Origin: Rhodoblastus acidophilus
Lineage (GTDB): Bacteria; Pseudomonadota; Alphaproteobacteria; Rhizobiales; Beijerinckiaceae
Length of the DNA stretch: 63,582 nt
Reading direction: 5' to 3'
Assembly (NCBI RefSeq): GCF_009720655.1
Contig: NZ_WNKS01000022.1
Location: 1 to 63,582, forward strand
Part shown: positions 18,272 through 26,201 of the stretch, piece by piece
Layout: every line of letters begins with the position of its first letter
How positions within the stretch are numbered: the first letter of the stretch is position 1
The notes under the pieces: generated by a model
Database searches by the model: none
What the model saw: the letters and a program-made list of their open reading frames with translations, nothing else
Told to the model about the DNA's origin: nothing
Translations under genes and position numbers: made by a program

Positions 18272-18631
18272 TCAGGCGGCGGCGTCAAGCGCGCGCTGAA
18301 TGGCGCGAGTCAGATCGGCCTCGAAAAAGGGCTTCTGGATCATCGTGGCTAAGGGCCTGAGCGCGTGTATCGGCAGGATGTCGCCGGAGATGAAGACATG
18401 CGCGATCCTGATCCGGTTCTGGATGCGATCAACAGCGCCAATGCCGCTGCCTTCGCGCAACTGCGCGTCGACGATCATCACTTCGGGCTTGAGATCCAAG
18501 GCGGCCGTCACGGCCTCGAATTCCGTGGTCGCAATGGCCAGGACGTCATGACCTTGCGCTTCGAGCATCTCCGCAAGCGTCAGCGCGACCATGGAGTCGT
18601 CTTCCACCACCAGGATACGAAGGGGTTTCAT
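18272..18631 (-). CDS. Single-domain response regulator (CheY-like)
   Basis: The 119-residue receiver has acidic pocket VVEDD, phosphoacceptor Asp in MIVDAQLREGSG, FISGD and Lys in IQKPFFEADL. It has no output domain and is a clear paralogue of the 7239 receiver (shared HALRPLAT-like and KP.FEADL segments). Its ATG overlaps the stop of the small upstream gene (ATGA). It may exchange phosphate with the hybrid kinase at 7872; this is inferred from paralogy and the shared promoter class. Confidence 0.88.
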   Translation of the reverse strand: MKPLRILVVEDDSMVALTLAEMLEAQGHDVLAIATTEFEAVTAALDLKPEVMIVDAQLREGSGIGAVDRIQNRIRIAHVFISGDILPIHALRPLATMIQKPFFEADLTRAIQRALDAAA

Positions 18632-18834
18632 CGCCTGACTTCGCCTCCGGCTCCGCCTTCATTCACCCAGGCGGAGATTTGCCGCGTCGCTTCAGCCGTC
18701 GCGACCTGTTCGCGAGCCTCCGCAACCTCCAGGACGCTCGGCGCGCGGGCGACCATCGGGTCAGCCGTCCGCAGCTGGGTTATCGAAACCCCGCGGGACA
18801 GAACCAACCAGTTGATGTCACGTGTCGCGCGCAT
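18628..18834 (-). CDS. Small protein coupled to the receiver gene
   Basis: This 68-residue product (MRATRDINWLVLSRGVS) has no recognised family. It is called because GGAG stands 7 bp before the ATG, its stop overlaps the receiver start by 4 bp, and a FixJ-like box promoter with a good -10 lies 66 bp upstream. It may be mainly a translational lead-in for the receiver. Confidence 0.5.
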   Translation of the reverse strand: MRATRDINWLVLSRGVSITQLRTADPMVARAPSVLEVAEAREQVATAEATRQISAWVNEGGAGGEVRR

Positions 18835-18899
18835 GGCGGGGCTCCAGAAGTTACCACGGCAAGCATCGCCGGCGACGGCGCGACCGCTTGATCGCCGTG

Positions 18900-18945
18900 A
18901 TGATAGGCGGACGGCTTTCGCAGTTTAACCATCGGAGATTACTCA
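18900..18945 (-). promoter_or_regulatory. FixJ-like box promoter of the 18834-18272 pair
   Basis: TGAGTAATCTCCGA lies at 18945-18932, GGTTAA in the -35 place, and TATCAT at 18905-18900. The divergent site at 18983 is only 37 bp away. Confidence 0.72.
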
Positions 18946-18982
18946 AATTTCATCTCCACGCCGCTTCGTGGCGACCCGGACG

Positions 18983-19027
18983 TGAGTAGATTCCGAAGCT
19001 TCCGCCAGGGACCTCGCCGCCTATTTT
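18983..19027 (+). promoter_or_regulatory. FixJ-like box promoter of the DUF3775 gene
   Basis: TGAGTAGATTCCGA lies at 18983-18996 and TATTTT at 19022-19027 is the -10. It is back to back with the minus-strand site at 18932-18945. Confidence 0.75.
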
Positions 19028-19162
19028 GCCAGCGGTCGTGAACGGAGGCTGTCGCCATCGGGCTTGACCGCGCCGCTCCGGCTGTGGCGGTCGCAACTCT
19101 CCCCGCGACCGCCACCATTCCTGCAATTGTCGCAATTGCGGCGACCATGGAAGGCCTATCGC

Positions 19163-19597
19163 ATGCTCCGCGAAAACGAACCGGAAATGCCGGAAATCAG
19201 CACGGACAAGGTTTGTTTCGTGGTGACGAAATCTCGCGAACTCCTGGCGGAAGATGTTGGCGCGCAGTGCGACAGCTCCAACGCGACGGACGATGGATTT
19301 TCCTCCGTTCTGACCGATGCCGGCGATCGCCCGGCGCGGCTGGAGCTGGTCGCGTTCATCGACGCGCTCGACAGCGACGAACGCGATGCGCTCGTCGCTC
19401 TCGTCTTGATTGGCCGCGGCGATTTCGAACGTTCCGATTGGCGCGCGGCGGTCAAAAGCGCAGGCGAGCGGCGCGACGGCGGCGCGACCAACTATCTGAT
19501 GGGGACGCCCTTGCTCCCGGATTATCTCGAAGACGCGCTGTCCGCCTTCGATCAATCCTGCCGCGGCTTCGAGGAACGGGAAGCGCCCGGGATCTGA
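19163..19597 (+). CDS. DUF3775 domain protein
   Basis: The 144-residue acidic protein contains the DUF3775 core: ELVAFIDALDSDERDALVAL, then LIGRGDF and DWRAAV, and the tail NYLMGTPLLPDYLEDAL. The family is found in stress clusters of alphaproteobacteria and has no known activity. ATG 19163 follows GAAGG at 8 bp. The 3' end overlaps the convergent cbpM gene by 46 bp. Confidence 0.82.
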   Translation: MLRENEPEMPEISTDKVCFVVTKSRELLAEDVGAQCDSSNATDDGFSSVLTDAGDRPARLELVAFIDALDSDERDALVALVLIGRGDFERSDWRAAVKSAGERRDGGATNYLMGTPLLPDYLEDALSAFDQSCRGFEEREAPGI

Positions 19598-19878
19598 ACG
19601 GCCTCGCTCCCGTGGATCGACTTCAGCACTTCGGCCATCGCCTCGCGCAAACCGTGGATCTGGTCGAGCAAATGGAGCGCGACGCCGACGCCCTCCGCGT
19701 TGACGCCCAGATCGTCCGTCAGATCGCGGATCAATCGCGCCCTCGCAAGATCCGCTTCGGAAAAGACGAGATCATCCGCCGCTCGGCCGGGGATCAGCCA
19801 TTCTTCTTCGATCCAGAGTACGAGGGTGCGGTGGTCGATCGCGGCGCGGACAAGAAAGTCCAGCTTGGTGATGATCAT
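19552..19878 (-). CDS. cbpM: Chaperone modulatory protein CbpM
   Basis: The 108-residue protein has a MerR-like fold with LVLWIEEEWLIPG at residues about 19-31 and a predicted coiled coil (ALHLLDQIHGLREAMAEVL). CbpM binds the J-domain of CbpA and blocks its cochaperone action. Its ATG overlaps the cbpA stop. The last 46 bp overlap the DUF3775 gene on the other strand. Confidence 0.88.
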   Translation of the reverse strand: MIITKLDFLVRAAIDHRTLVLWIEEEWLIPGRAADDLVFSEADLARARLIRDLTDDLGVNAEGVGVALHLLDQIHGLREAMAEVLKSIHGSEAVQIPGASRSSKPRQD

Positions 19879-20759
19879 GTCAGCATCCCCCGGCGCGGGT
19901 CATAGTTTGCAGGCGCCCAGCTGGTAAGGAAGGCGTCCAGTTCCGGGTTTGCCTCCGTCGGCGCCATGATCTTGAGCTTGACCAGGAGATCGCCGCGTCC
20001 GCCGTCGCGCGGAACGCCTTTGCCTTTCAGCCGCAGAACCGTGCCGGTGTTCGATCCCTTTGGCGCCTTGAGCATGACGGGCCCGGTGGGCGTCGGCGTC
20101 TTGATCTCGGCGCCGAGCACGGCCTCGGCGAAAGTGACGGGCAGATCGAGATGGATGTTGTCGCCATGCCGAGTGAAGAAGGGATGTGGACGGATGGAAA
20201 TCTCCACCAGGGCGTCGCCGGCTTTGCCTTCGCCGGGCGCGGGCGCCCCCTTGCCACGCAGGCGCAAGACCTGGCCGTGGTGGACGCCTGGGGCGATGGT
20301 CACGTCAAGGGATCCGCCATTGGGCAAGGTGATCCGTTGGGTCGCGCCGTTGACGGCGTCGAGAAACGCGACGGCCAGGCTGTAGTGCAGGTCCGATCCG
20401 CGCGCGCGCCGCGCTTGCTGGCGGAAGATTTCCGAGAGAAAGTCGTCGGTGTCGGCGAAGTCGGCGTAGCCCGAGGCGCTCGCATAGGGCTGGCCTTGGC
20501 TCGCATAATCCCGGTAGTATTTTTCGTGCCGCGCCTCCGCCCCGGACGCATCGATCTCGCCGGCGTCAAAGCGTCGCCGCTTCTCGGCGTCAGACAAGAA
20601 ATCATAGGCGCTCGCGACCGCCTTGAACCGGGTCTCGGAGGCCTTGTCGCCTGGATTCAGGTCCGGGTGCAGCTTTTTGGCGAGCCGAAGGTAGGCCTTG
20701 CGAATCTCGTCCTGCGTCGCGGTTCGCGCAACCCCGAGACTGTCATAGGGGTCTTCCAT
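19875..20759 (-). CDS. cbpA: DnaJ-class cochaperone CbpA
   Basis: The 294-residue protein has an N-terminal J-domain (residues 4-68, HPD in LHPDLNPGDK), a short linker and the two-part C-terminal substrate-binding domain, with no zinc finger. That is the CbpA layout. It delivers clients to DnaK and may bind DNA. It is flanked by a small gene upstream (54 bp) and cbpM downstream (4-bp overlap), all behind the FixJ-like box at 21083-21128. Confidence 0.95.
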   Translation of the reverse strand: MEDPYDSLGVARTATQDEIRKAYLRLAKKLHPDLNPGDKASETRFKAVASAYDFLSDAEKRRRFDAGEIDASGAEARHEKYYRDYASQGQPYASASGYADFADTDDFLSEIFRQQARRARGSDLHYSLAVAFLDAVNGATQRITLPNGGSLDVTIAPGVHHGQVLRLRGKGAPAPGEGKAGDALVEISIRPHPFFTRHGDNIHLDLPVTFAEAVLGAEIKTPTPTGPVMLKAPKGSNTGTVLRLKGKGVPRDGGRGDLLVKLKIMAPTEANPELDAFLTSWAPANYDPRRGMLT

Positions 20760-20813
20760 TGATCCTCGCCTTCAAGCGGGCTGTCGCATGGACCAAAGGG
20801 CCACGGGCGCATA

Positions 20814-21017
20814 TCAGCCAAGGCGCGGCGGCGCGCGGCGCGGACATTTGACGTCGATGGATCGGACCGGTCCGTTGTGCTTGCGCGCGACGTCGCCGAC
20901 CCAATCGGCGACGTCGCCGAGCGTCGAGCCCACTGGAAGGCCCATCGCGACAGGCGTGTTGCCGAAGACAACGCGCAAGCGCGGTTCGCCGGCCAGGGCC
21001 GATTGATGTAAATGCAT
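20814..21017 (-). CDS. Small hypothetical protein upstream of cbpA
   Basis: The 67-residue product contains LRVVFGNTPVAMGLPVGSTLG, then DVADWVGDVA and a basic Pro/Arg tail. No family is recognised with confidence. ATG 21017 is preferred over 21029 because GGAG lies 6 bp before it. It is the first gene after the promoter at 21083-21128. Confidence 0.6.
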   Translation of the reverse strand: MHLHQSALAGEPRLRVVFGNTPVAMGLPVGSTLGDVADWVGDVARKHNGPVRSIDVKCPRRAPPRLG

Positions 21018-21082
21018 TTTGCTCTCCATTGCGTGGTCGCGTCAAGCGCTCTTGAAGCGCTCTTGGCGCCTGTCGGACCAGT

Positions 21083-21128
21083 ACGGTAGGGCTCGCAATT
21101 CAAGCTCGACAGGATCGGAATTTACTTA
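21083..21128 (-). promoter_or_regulatory. FixJ-like box promoter of the cbpA operon
   Basis: TAAGTAAATTCCGA lies at 21128-21115, CCTGTC in the -35 place, and TACCGT at 21088-21083. The TAA at 21124-21122 inside the box is also the stop codon of the upstream sigma factor gene. Confidence 0.75.
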
Positions 21129-21775
21129 AACTCCGGCGTCGACCTTTGCCGTCCAGACTCTTCGCAAGTCCCGCCGCGTTTTTGCGCGAAAATGGGTCCG
21201 ATCAGCATTGCGCGGTCTCGCGGCGGATTTTCTCGACCATCAACCTCCGGCGCCTCGATCAATTCGGGCATGGGGTCGAGCCGCAGCGTTTCGATCAACG
21301 CCTTCCGCGCCCGGTTGACCCGGCTCTTGATCGTGCCGATCGCACAGCCACAGATGTCCGCCACTTCGGCATAGGAATGTCCCGCCGCGCCGATCAGCAG
21401 CAACGCCTCGCGTTGATTGGCCGGCAAATGCGCGAGCGCGACCCGGAGGTCGAGCATCTCCATGTGGGACGTCTGCCCGGCCGCGACGGCGAGCGTGCTC
21501 GAATAGATGCCATCAACGTCGGGAACTTCGCGTTTGCGCTTTCGGAATTGCGAGAAATAGGCGTTGCGAAGGATTGTGAACAGCCATGCGCTCAGGTTGG
21601 TTCCCTCGATGAATGAATCCCTATGGCTCCAGGCCTTGACAAGGGTCTCCTGCACGAGGTCGTCGGCCTGATCGGCGCTTCCGCAAAACGAAAGAGCGAA
21701 GGCGCGCAGGCGCGGAATATGCGCGATCAAGTCCAATTTGACTTGCGCGGGGGGCGATGTCGAAAAGGGGGGCAT
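21122..21775 (-). CDS. EcfG-like (ECF15-type) RNA polymerase sigma factor
   Basis: The 217-residue protein has region 2 at about residues 14-80 (LRAFALSFCGSADQADDLVQ, AWLFTILRNAYFSQFRKRKRE) and region 4 at about 120-180 (LPANQREALLLIGAAGHSYA, then GTIKSRVNRARKAL). It is clearly similar to EcfG at 33371 but has an extra tail of about 35 residues and no NepR neighbour. Such extra EcfG paralogues are common in Rhizobiales and may read GGAAC/CGTT promoters. AGGAG lies 7 bp before its ATG, and its own promoter carries a FixJ-like box. That would place a sigma factor under the presumed kinase. Confidence 0.9.
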   Translation of the reverse strand: MPPFSTSPPAQVKLDLIAHIPRLRAFALSFCGSADQADDLVQETLVKAWSHRDSFIEGTNLSAWLFTILRNAYFSQFRKRKREVPDVDGIYSSTLAVAAGQTSHMEMLDLRVALAHLPANQREALLLIGAAGHSYAEVADICGCAIGTIKSRVNRARKALIETLRLDPMPELIEAPEVDGRENPPRDRAMLIGPIFAQKRGGTCEESGRQRSTPEFK

Positions 21776-21793
21776 GTCTGATCTCCTGCGCCA

Positions 21794-21838
21794 AGCTTAG
21801 GCGGTGGGCGGCGCGGAGGCAGGCTCGGAATCTACTCA
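21794..21838 (-). promoter_or_regulatory. FixJ-like box promoter of the ECF sigma gene
   Basis: TGAGTAGATTCCGA lies at 21838-21825, CCTGCC in the -35 place, and TAAGCT at 21799-21794. The start codon is 18 bp beyond the -10. Confidence 0.72.
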
Positions 21839-21936
21839 ACTTCCATCGCCCACCCGGGGCGCGGCGGCCTCGGGAGGGGCTTGCGCCTTCGCTGAGCGTC
21901 CGCGCCCGATAACCATGATGTCGCGCACGCTGATCG

Positions 21937-22659
21937 TCATCGCGAATGTGAGGCGTCGTCGAGCGGGGCGACGGATGGCGAGGGGGCTTCAGCCTCCACG
22001 CGCGATGCACGGTGTCGGATCCACCAGACAATTCCGCCAAGCACGACGATTGCGAATACCGTCGCCGTCACCAGAAGCGACGATTGATTGAGCCATCCCA
22101 AGGCGGGAGCCCCTAGGAACAGGACCGCGCCGATCGCGCTGATTTGCCAGACCCGAGCCTGCACGCCGGCGACGAACATTCCCAGAGCCAGCAAGATTGT
22201 CATCGTCAGCGACGAGGCGTTCAGGCTCATAACGCCCTGTACGCCACTGTCATAGAGCAGATAGATGCACATCAACAGCGCGCACCAGATCGCCGCGATC
22301 CGCCAAGCCAAGCCCACGCGTTCGCTGCTGGTATGGAAATGCCTCCATCCCTCCGCGATCGAGACCAAGGCGAATATCGGCGTCAGAACCACCCAATACA
22401 TGAAGGAAAGACGCAAGATCACACCGGTGAGCGCCAGAAGCAGAATCAAAATGAAGAGTATGTCGTGCAAGAGCCATTGCGATGCGAAGGGTGGTTTGAA
22501 TCCCGGCCGACCCGTTTCGACATCAGGCGTATCCTTGGCGCGGTTCTCGTCTGGGAACGCAGGTCGGTCCCATGAGACGTCATCGACCGATTTGTCATGT
22601 GGCGCCGGCGCGCCAAGGCGCGCCAGACGCAGCCAGAACCGTCGCAGAGGGTGGGTCAT
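21937..22659 (-). CDS. Hypothetical multi-spanning membrane protein
   Basis: The 240-residue protein has a polar N-terminus of about 60 residues and then six hydrophobic helices (for example LHDILFILILLLALTGVIL, YWVVLTPIFALVSIAEGW, LLVTATVFAIVVLGGIVWW). The tail is acidic and Ser-rich. No family is recognised; the helix pattern recalls small inner-membrane proteins of unknown role. Its start overlaps the stop of the double-CsbD gene by 4 bp, so both belong to the operon from 23117-23161. Confidence 0.75.
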   Translation of the reverse strand: MTHPLRRFWLRLARLGAPAPHDKSVDDVSWDRPAFPDENRAKDTPDVETGRPGFKPPFASQWLLHDILFILILLLALTGVILRLSFMYWVVLTPIFALVSIAEGWRHFHTSSERVGLAWRIAAIWCALLMCIYLLYDSGVQGVMSLNASSLTMTILLALGMFVAGVQARVWQISAIGAVLFLGAPALGWLNQSSLLVTATVFAIVVLGGIVWWIRHRASRVEAEAPSPSVAPLDDASHSR

Positions 22660-23084
22660 GGCGCCTTCGCCTCGCGCGCCAAGTCCTCGCGCGCCAAGTC
22701 TTCGCGCGCCAAGTCCTCGCGCGCCAAGTCTTCGCGGGCCAAGTCTTCGCGGGCCACATCTCGGTCGCCGCCAGCGATGTTCTGCTCCACGCCGGCTTTG
22801 CGCTCCTTGACGCCATCGGCGCGCAATTGCGGATTGCCAGCCAGACCGCCGATTTGCTCCATGACGGCGCCCTTGATCTGGCGCCCGACGCCCACGATGC
22901 GGTCGGTGTCGATCCCCGCCAGTTGCTCTCCTCCGGCATCGGCTGCATTCAGCTTGTCGCCGATCTCCCGCTCAGCTTTTCCCTCGGCCGCCAGCTTGGC
23001 GTCGCCGATCACGTCGCCCAGGCTCTCGATCACCGCGCCTTTGACCTGATGTCCGATGCCTTCGATGCGTTTGCTGGTCGTCAT
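22656..23084 (-). CDS. Double-CsbD protein with AREDL repeat tail
   Basis: The 142-residue protein has two CsbD-like units: residues about 5-45 (IEGIGHQVKGAVIESLGDVI) and 62-100 (RIVGVGRQIKGAVMEQIGGL). The C-terminus is the five-residue motif AREDL five times, encoded by a 15-bp tandem repeat. A repeat of this kind can change length by slippage without shifting the frame. ATG 23084 follows GGAGG at 8 bp. Its promoter carries a FixJ-like box. Confidence 0.85.
   Translation of the reverse strand: MTTSKRIEGIGHQVKGAVIESLGDVIGDAKLAAEGKAEREIGDKLNAADAGGEQLAGIDTDRIVGVGRQIKGAVMEQIGGLAGNPQLRADGVKERKAGVEQNIAGGDRDVAREDLAREDLAREDLAREDLAREDLAREAKAP
22674..22748 (-). repeat. 15-bp tandem repeat, five units
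   Basis: Five 15-bp units (GCGCGCCAAGTCCTC with small changes) encode AREDL on the minus strand at the end of the double-CsbD gene. There are no spacers, so this is not a CRISPR. Confidence 0.9.
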
Positions 23085-23116
23085 GACAAATACCTCCGGA
23101 TTGTTTTCGACCACCA

Positions 23117-23161
23117 GAGATAGCGGCTTGCCGGCGCCGATACAGGCACGGAATCTACTCA
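23117..23161 (-). promoter_or_regulatory. FixJ-like box promoter of the double-CsbD operon
   Basis: TGAGTAGATTCCGT lies at 23161-23148, CCTGTA in the -35 place, and TATCTC at 23122-23117. Confidence 0.7.
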
Positions 23162-23441
23162 CGCGGGCGACCGGGCCCCGCGACCGTGGCGCCGCGCTCC
23201 GCAGGGACTCACCGCGCTTGTTTGCGTCAGCCTGCGTACATTCCGAGCCTGTCCTTCCGCCTCGCGACGGCGCCTGATCCCGGCGTCGTCATCGAAGGCG
23301 GCATGGGCAGCGGCCGCGCCGCGCCCAAATGTCGTCCGTTTCTGTCGCTTGGCCGGATGGGCCGCGACATCGCCCCGGCGGATTTCCCCGACGAGAGCGT
23401 CGGCGCTCACCTGGCCCGAGTTCCACCATAGGAATACGCCA

Positions 23442-23882
23442 ATGTTCGCAGCCCCCAGACTCGTTCCCGTCTCCGACTTCACCGTCGGCCAGACCTGCTC
23501 CTGCCATCAGCTTGTCGATGACGCGCTGGTGCGCGGCTATGCCGACCTGACCGGCGACCACAACAGGATTCATCTGGACGACGTCTATGCAAAGCAGACC
23601 AAGTTCGGCCGGCGCATCGCCCATGGCGGCATCCTGTTCGGCATGATCTCTAAGGCGCTCGGCGGCCAGCTGCCCGGTCCTGGCGCGGTCTACCTCAGCC
23701 AGTTGGTGAATTTCCAAGCGCCGGTGTTCATCGACGACACCGTCACACTGGTCATGACGATCACCGCGCTGCTGCCGAAGCACGTCGCCACGATCACCAC
23801 GATCATGACGAAACAGACCGGCGAAATCGTCCTGGACGGCGTCGCCACGGTGAAGCTGCCAGGCTGGCTGATCAAGGCCTGA
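23442..23882 (+). CDS. MaoC-like (R)-specific enoyl-CoA hydratase
   Basis: The 146-residue hot-dog-fold protein carries the hydratase-2 signature ADLTGDHNRIHLDD with the catalytic Asp and His, followed by FGRRIAHGGILFGMIS. These enzymes hydrate trans-2-enoyl-CoA to (R)-3-hydroxyacyl-CoA and can feed polyhydroxyalkanoate synthesis. ATG 23442 follows AGGA at 9 bp. No FixJ-like box or EcfG site was found directly upstream. The PHA-type hydrolase at 16834 could be a metabolic neighbour. Confidence 0.88.
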   Translation: MFAAPRLVPVSDFTVGQTCSCHQLVDDALVRGYADLTGDHNRIHLDDVYAKQTKFGRRIAHGGILFGMISKALGGQLPGPGAVYLSQLVNFQAPVFIDDTVTLVMTITALLPKHVATITTIMTKQTGEIVLDGVATVKLPGWLIKA

Positions 23883-24019
23883 CGCGCGGCGGGCGCCGGC
23901 CCCAGTCTCTTTCCTGGGGCGGCCGTTGACGGCTTTTCCTTCGCGCCGTCCTCCGCTCGGGCGCGTTGACGACAATCACACTGGCTCCGCGCATGTGAGC
24001 TGAAAACGTCAGGACAGAA

Positions 24020-24406
24020 ATGACCTCCGATCAGAAATTCCGGCATCACACCCGACCGACGGATCGTCGGCGCGAGACGAACAACCCGCTGACCCGAACT
24101 TATGAGTCGAATGGACCGGATGTGAGAATCCGGGGAACCGCGAGTCACATCGCGGAAAAATATCTTCAACTGGCGCGGGACGCTCACACGGAGGGCAATC
24201 TCGTCGCGGCGGAAAACTATCTCCAGCACGCGGAGCACTATTTCCGGCTAATCGCCGCCGCGCGTATCGGGCCTCGCGCGATGGGAGACGCCGATCCCGA
24301 GGATATTGGCGGTGAAGACGTGGATCGCGGTTTGCCCGATCGTTTCGCGCTGCCCGAGGATTGCGCGCCGCGGCCGTTCATCCCGCGAATTCGTGGCGTC
24401 AACTGA
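24020..24406 (+). CDS. DUF4167 domain protein
   Basis: The 128-residue protein holds the DUF4167 core typical of Rhizobiales: NPLTRTYESNGPDVRIRGTA and HIAEKYLQLARDA, then AENYLQHAEHYFRLI. Family members are often longer, with Asn/Arg/Gln-rich tails; here the C-terminus is short. The function is unknown, and a nucleic-acid-related role has only been guessed. ATG 24020 follows AGGACAGAA. Confidence 0.85.
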   Translation: MTSDQKFRHHTRPTDRRRETNNPLTRTYESNGPDVRIRGTASHIAEKYLQLARDAHTEGNLVAAENYLQHAEHYFRLIAAARIGPRAMGDADPEDIGGEDVDRGLPDRFALPEDCAPRPFIPRIRGVN

Positions 24407-24415
24407 AATCCGGAG

Positions 24416-24452
24416 ATCCGATGCGCGGGCAAATTCGATCGGCGCATCGGAT
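24416..24452 (+). terminator. Inverted repeat after the DUF4167 gene
   Basis: ATCCGATGCGC at 24416-24426 pairs perfectly with 24442-24452. It stands 10 bp after the stop codon and is followed by TTCGTC, so it is a plausible but weak terminator. The rest of 24453-24658 shows no gene I can support. Confidence 0.5.
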
Positions 24453-24658
24453 TTCGTCAAGACAGGAGTGCGGCGCGCAAGCGCGGCAAAAGCACCATGT
24501 ATTCAGAAGTCGCTGCAGCGCTGCTCATGATCGTCATGATCATGCCCGAAGGCGACGGTCGAACAGATGGCGCAATTTGGGGCTGGCCGAGGACGAGGCG
24601 CGTGGTCATCCAAGGCTCCGGAGATCAAGCCCCAATCGCTCTTGATGTCTCGGCTTCT

Positions 24659-24808
24659 CTATAGGACGCGACGGCCCTGGATGACGCGCAGCACGATGAC
24701 GACGACGGCGATCACCAGAAGAATGTGAATGAACCCGCCCAAGGTGTAGGACGAGACCAAGCCGAGCAACCAGAGAACGATGAGCAGAATTGCGATGGTT
24801 TCAAGCAT
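24659..24808 (-). CDS. lmo0937-family small membrane protein
   Basis: This 49-residue gene encodes two hydrophobic helices separated by a Gly-containing turn: MLETIAILLIVLWLLGLVSS, then YTLGGFIHILLVIAVVVIVL, ending in a basic tail QGRRVL. That matches the lmo0937/DUF5670 family of stress-linked mini membrane proteins. GGAG stands 8 bp before the ATG. It lies between the DUF4167 gene and the LTXXQ-type gene. Confidence 0.8.
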   Translation of the reverse strand: MLETIAILLIVLWLLGLVSSYTLGGFIHILLVIAVVVIVLRVIQGRRVL

Positions 24809-24893
24809 TGTCGTGTCTCCTTAGACAATCGCAGCCGCCTGCTTTTTGAAAAACACGCCGACTCTGTGCGACAGCGAGATGTGAATCGATGAA

Positions 24894-25427
24894 CTATCTG
24901 CGCCCGTATTCGAACTCGCCGCTGATGAAGCTCATCAGCTTCTGCTTCTGACGATCGTCCAGCACGCTGTAGAGAGGCTCAGCCGCATTGGCGAGGGTCT
25001 TGAGTGACTCAGCCTTTTCCGTGAGCCGGTCGGCTTTCTTGCGCATCAGGGCGATATCGTCGGGGCGCTCGTTCTGGCTCGCCCGATCGTAGCGATCGTG
25101 ACGATCATAGCGATTGTGACGGTCATAGCGGCGCATTCCGTCATCGGCGCGACGCTTGAATTGCAGGATCCCGAAATCATGAAGCGCCGTCTGCGCTCCA
25201 GACCAGTTCTTTTCCTGATCGGGCGTCAGCCGGAGGCTGGATTTGAGCTGGGCGATCCGGGCGTCGACGTCATTGGCGACTTGATTGTCGGCAGGCCCAT
25301 TCGGCGCGGTCACGTCCTCATTCTGTTCAGTTCGCGGAGGCGCCGGAGATGCCGTCTGCGCGCTCGCGACTGAGACGAAGGCGAGAATTGCGATGCTCGA
25401 CAGCCCTGTCAGAAAAAGGCTTCTCAT
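24894..25427 (-). CDS. Spy/CpxP-like LTXXQ periplasmic protein
   Basis: The 177-residue protein has a signal peptide (MRSLFLTGLSSIAILAFVS, ending ASA) and an LTXXQ-type motif in SSLRLTPDQEKNWSGAQ. A middle segment repeats YDRH several times (RRYDRHNRYDRHDRYDR). The second half is helical with KADRLTEKAESLKTLANA and LDDRQKQKLMSF. Spy/CpxP relatives are envelope chaperones, and some bind metals. The start at 25427 follows GGAG; the upstream frame would cover the FixJ-like box promoter at 25486-25531. Confidence 0.8.
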   Translation of the reverse strand: MRSLFLTGLSSIAILAFVSVASAQTASPAPPRTEQNEDVTAPNGPADNQVANDVDARIAQLKSSLRLTPDQEKNWSGAQTALHDFGILQFKRRADDGMRRYDRHNRYDRHDRYDRASQNERPDDIALMRKKADRLTEKAESLKTLANAAEPLYSVLDDRQKQKLMSFISGEFEYGRR

Positions 25428-25485
25428 GGCTTGTTGCTCCACCGATGCCTGCTCCAAGTGCGCCTGCGGATGGCGCTGCAATGCA

Positions 25486-25531
25486 AAAATGAGCCAAGTC
25501 ATTCGCCGTGGGCAGAATCGGAATCTACTCA
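25486..25531 (-). promoter_or_regulatory. FixJ-like box promoter of the LTXXQ gene
   Basis: TGAGTAGATTCCGA lies at 25531-25518, TCTGCC in the -35 place, and a weaker -10 CATTTT at 25491-25486. Confidence 0.65.
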
Positions 25532-25824
25532 GCCGCGGCACAGCCGCCCCGTTCGCCGACCAAGGCTATCACGCTCCCGGCTTGGCCGACGCGCGTCCTA
25601 TCATCGAAGGGCCGGCCTCAGCGCGAAAAACGTGCCCCAAGGCCGCCAAAGGCCGAACCCGGTCGCAGATGATCGTGGCGATGGCCAAGCATGGGCATGG
25701 GCATGGCGCCGGGAATGCCCCGACAATGCGCGCTCTGATCCAGGCCGCGCACTTTGCGCAAACTTGGCGGATCCAATTCTGTGGCGTGGCGTTATCGTGT
25801 CAAACCACCGGGGGCGCGAAAGCT

Positions 25825-26031
25825 ATGCTGACCCTTCTTCTGATCATCGTCATCTTGCTGCTTTTCGGCGGGGGAGGCGGATACTATGGGCGAAAGGCCG
25901 GATGGGGTCCGCGCGGCTTCGGCGGCTTGGTCGTCACCGTGTTGATCGTCATCTTGCTGATCTGGGTCGTCAACGAACTGCTCATGCCGCCGATACCGAT
26001 GCCGGAAGGCGTTCCGTCGATCATTCGTTGA
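25825..26031 (+). CDS. Small two-helix membrane protein
   Basis: The 68-residue protein has an N-terminal helix (LTLLLIIVILLLFGGGGGYY), a Gly/Arg turn, and a second helix (GGLVVTVLIVILLIWVV), then a Pro-rich tail. It resembles the DUF3309 mini-proteins but is longer at the C-terminus. The ribosome site is weak (GGGGGCG), so the start is less sure. No matching promoter element is seen in the 290 bp upstream on the plus strand. Confidence 0.65.
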   Translation: MLTLLLIIVILLLFGGGGGYYGRKAGWGPRGFGGLVVTVLIVILLIWVVNELLMPPIPMPEGVPSIIR

Positions 26032-26201
26032 GCGAGAAGAAAAATTCGCCAAGAGCCCGTCGGCGTCAACCAAGCCCCCGGTCGTGATCTCGCGACTGCG
26101 GGCATGGCCCCTCCATCGCCAGTTTCATGACGAACGTTTCGCGATGCGATGACCAACCGGCGCCACGTCGATCCTCGCGGGTATCGCTGGCCGTTGCGAC
26201 G

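Noticed and set aside
22674-22748. Short regular repeats as a CRISPR array
   Set aside because: The units are directly adjacent without spacers and code for AREDL in frame.
24498-24664. A 55-codon frame between the DUF4167 and lmo0937-type genes
   Set aside because: It has no ribosome site and overlaps the end of the convergent mini-gene; composition is not convincing.
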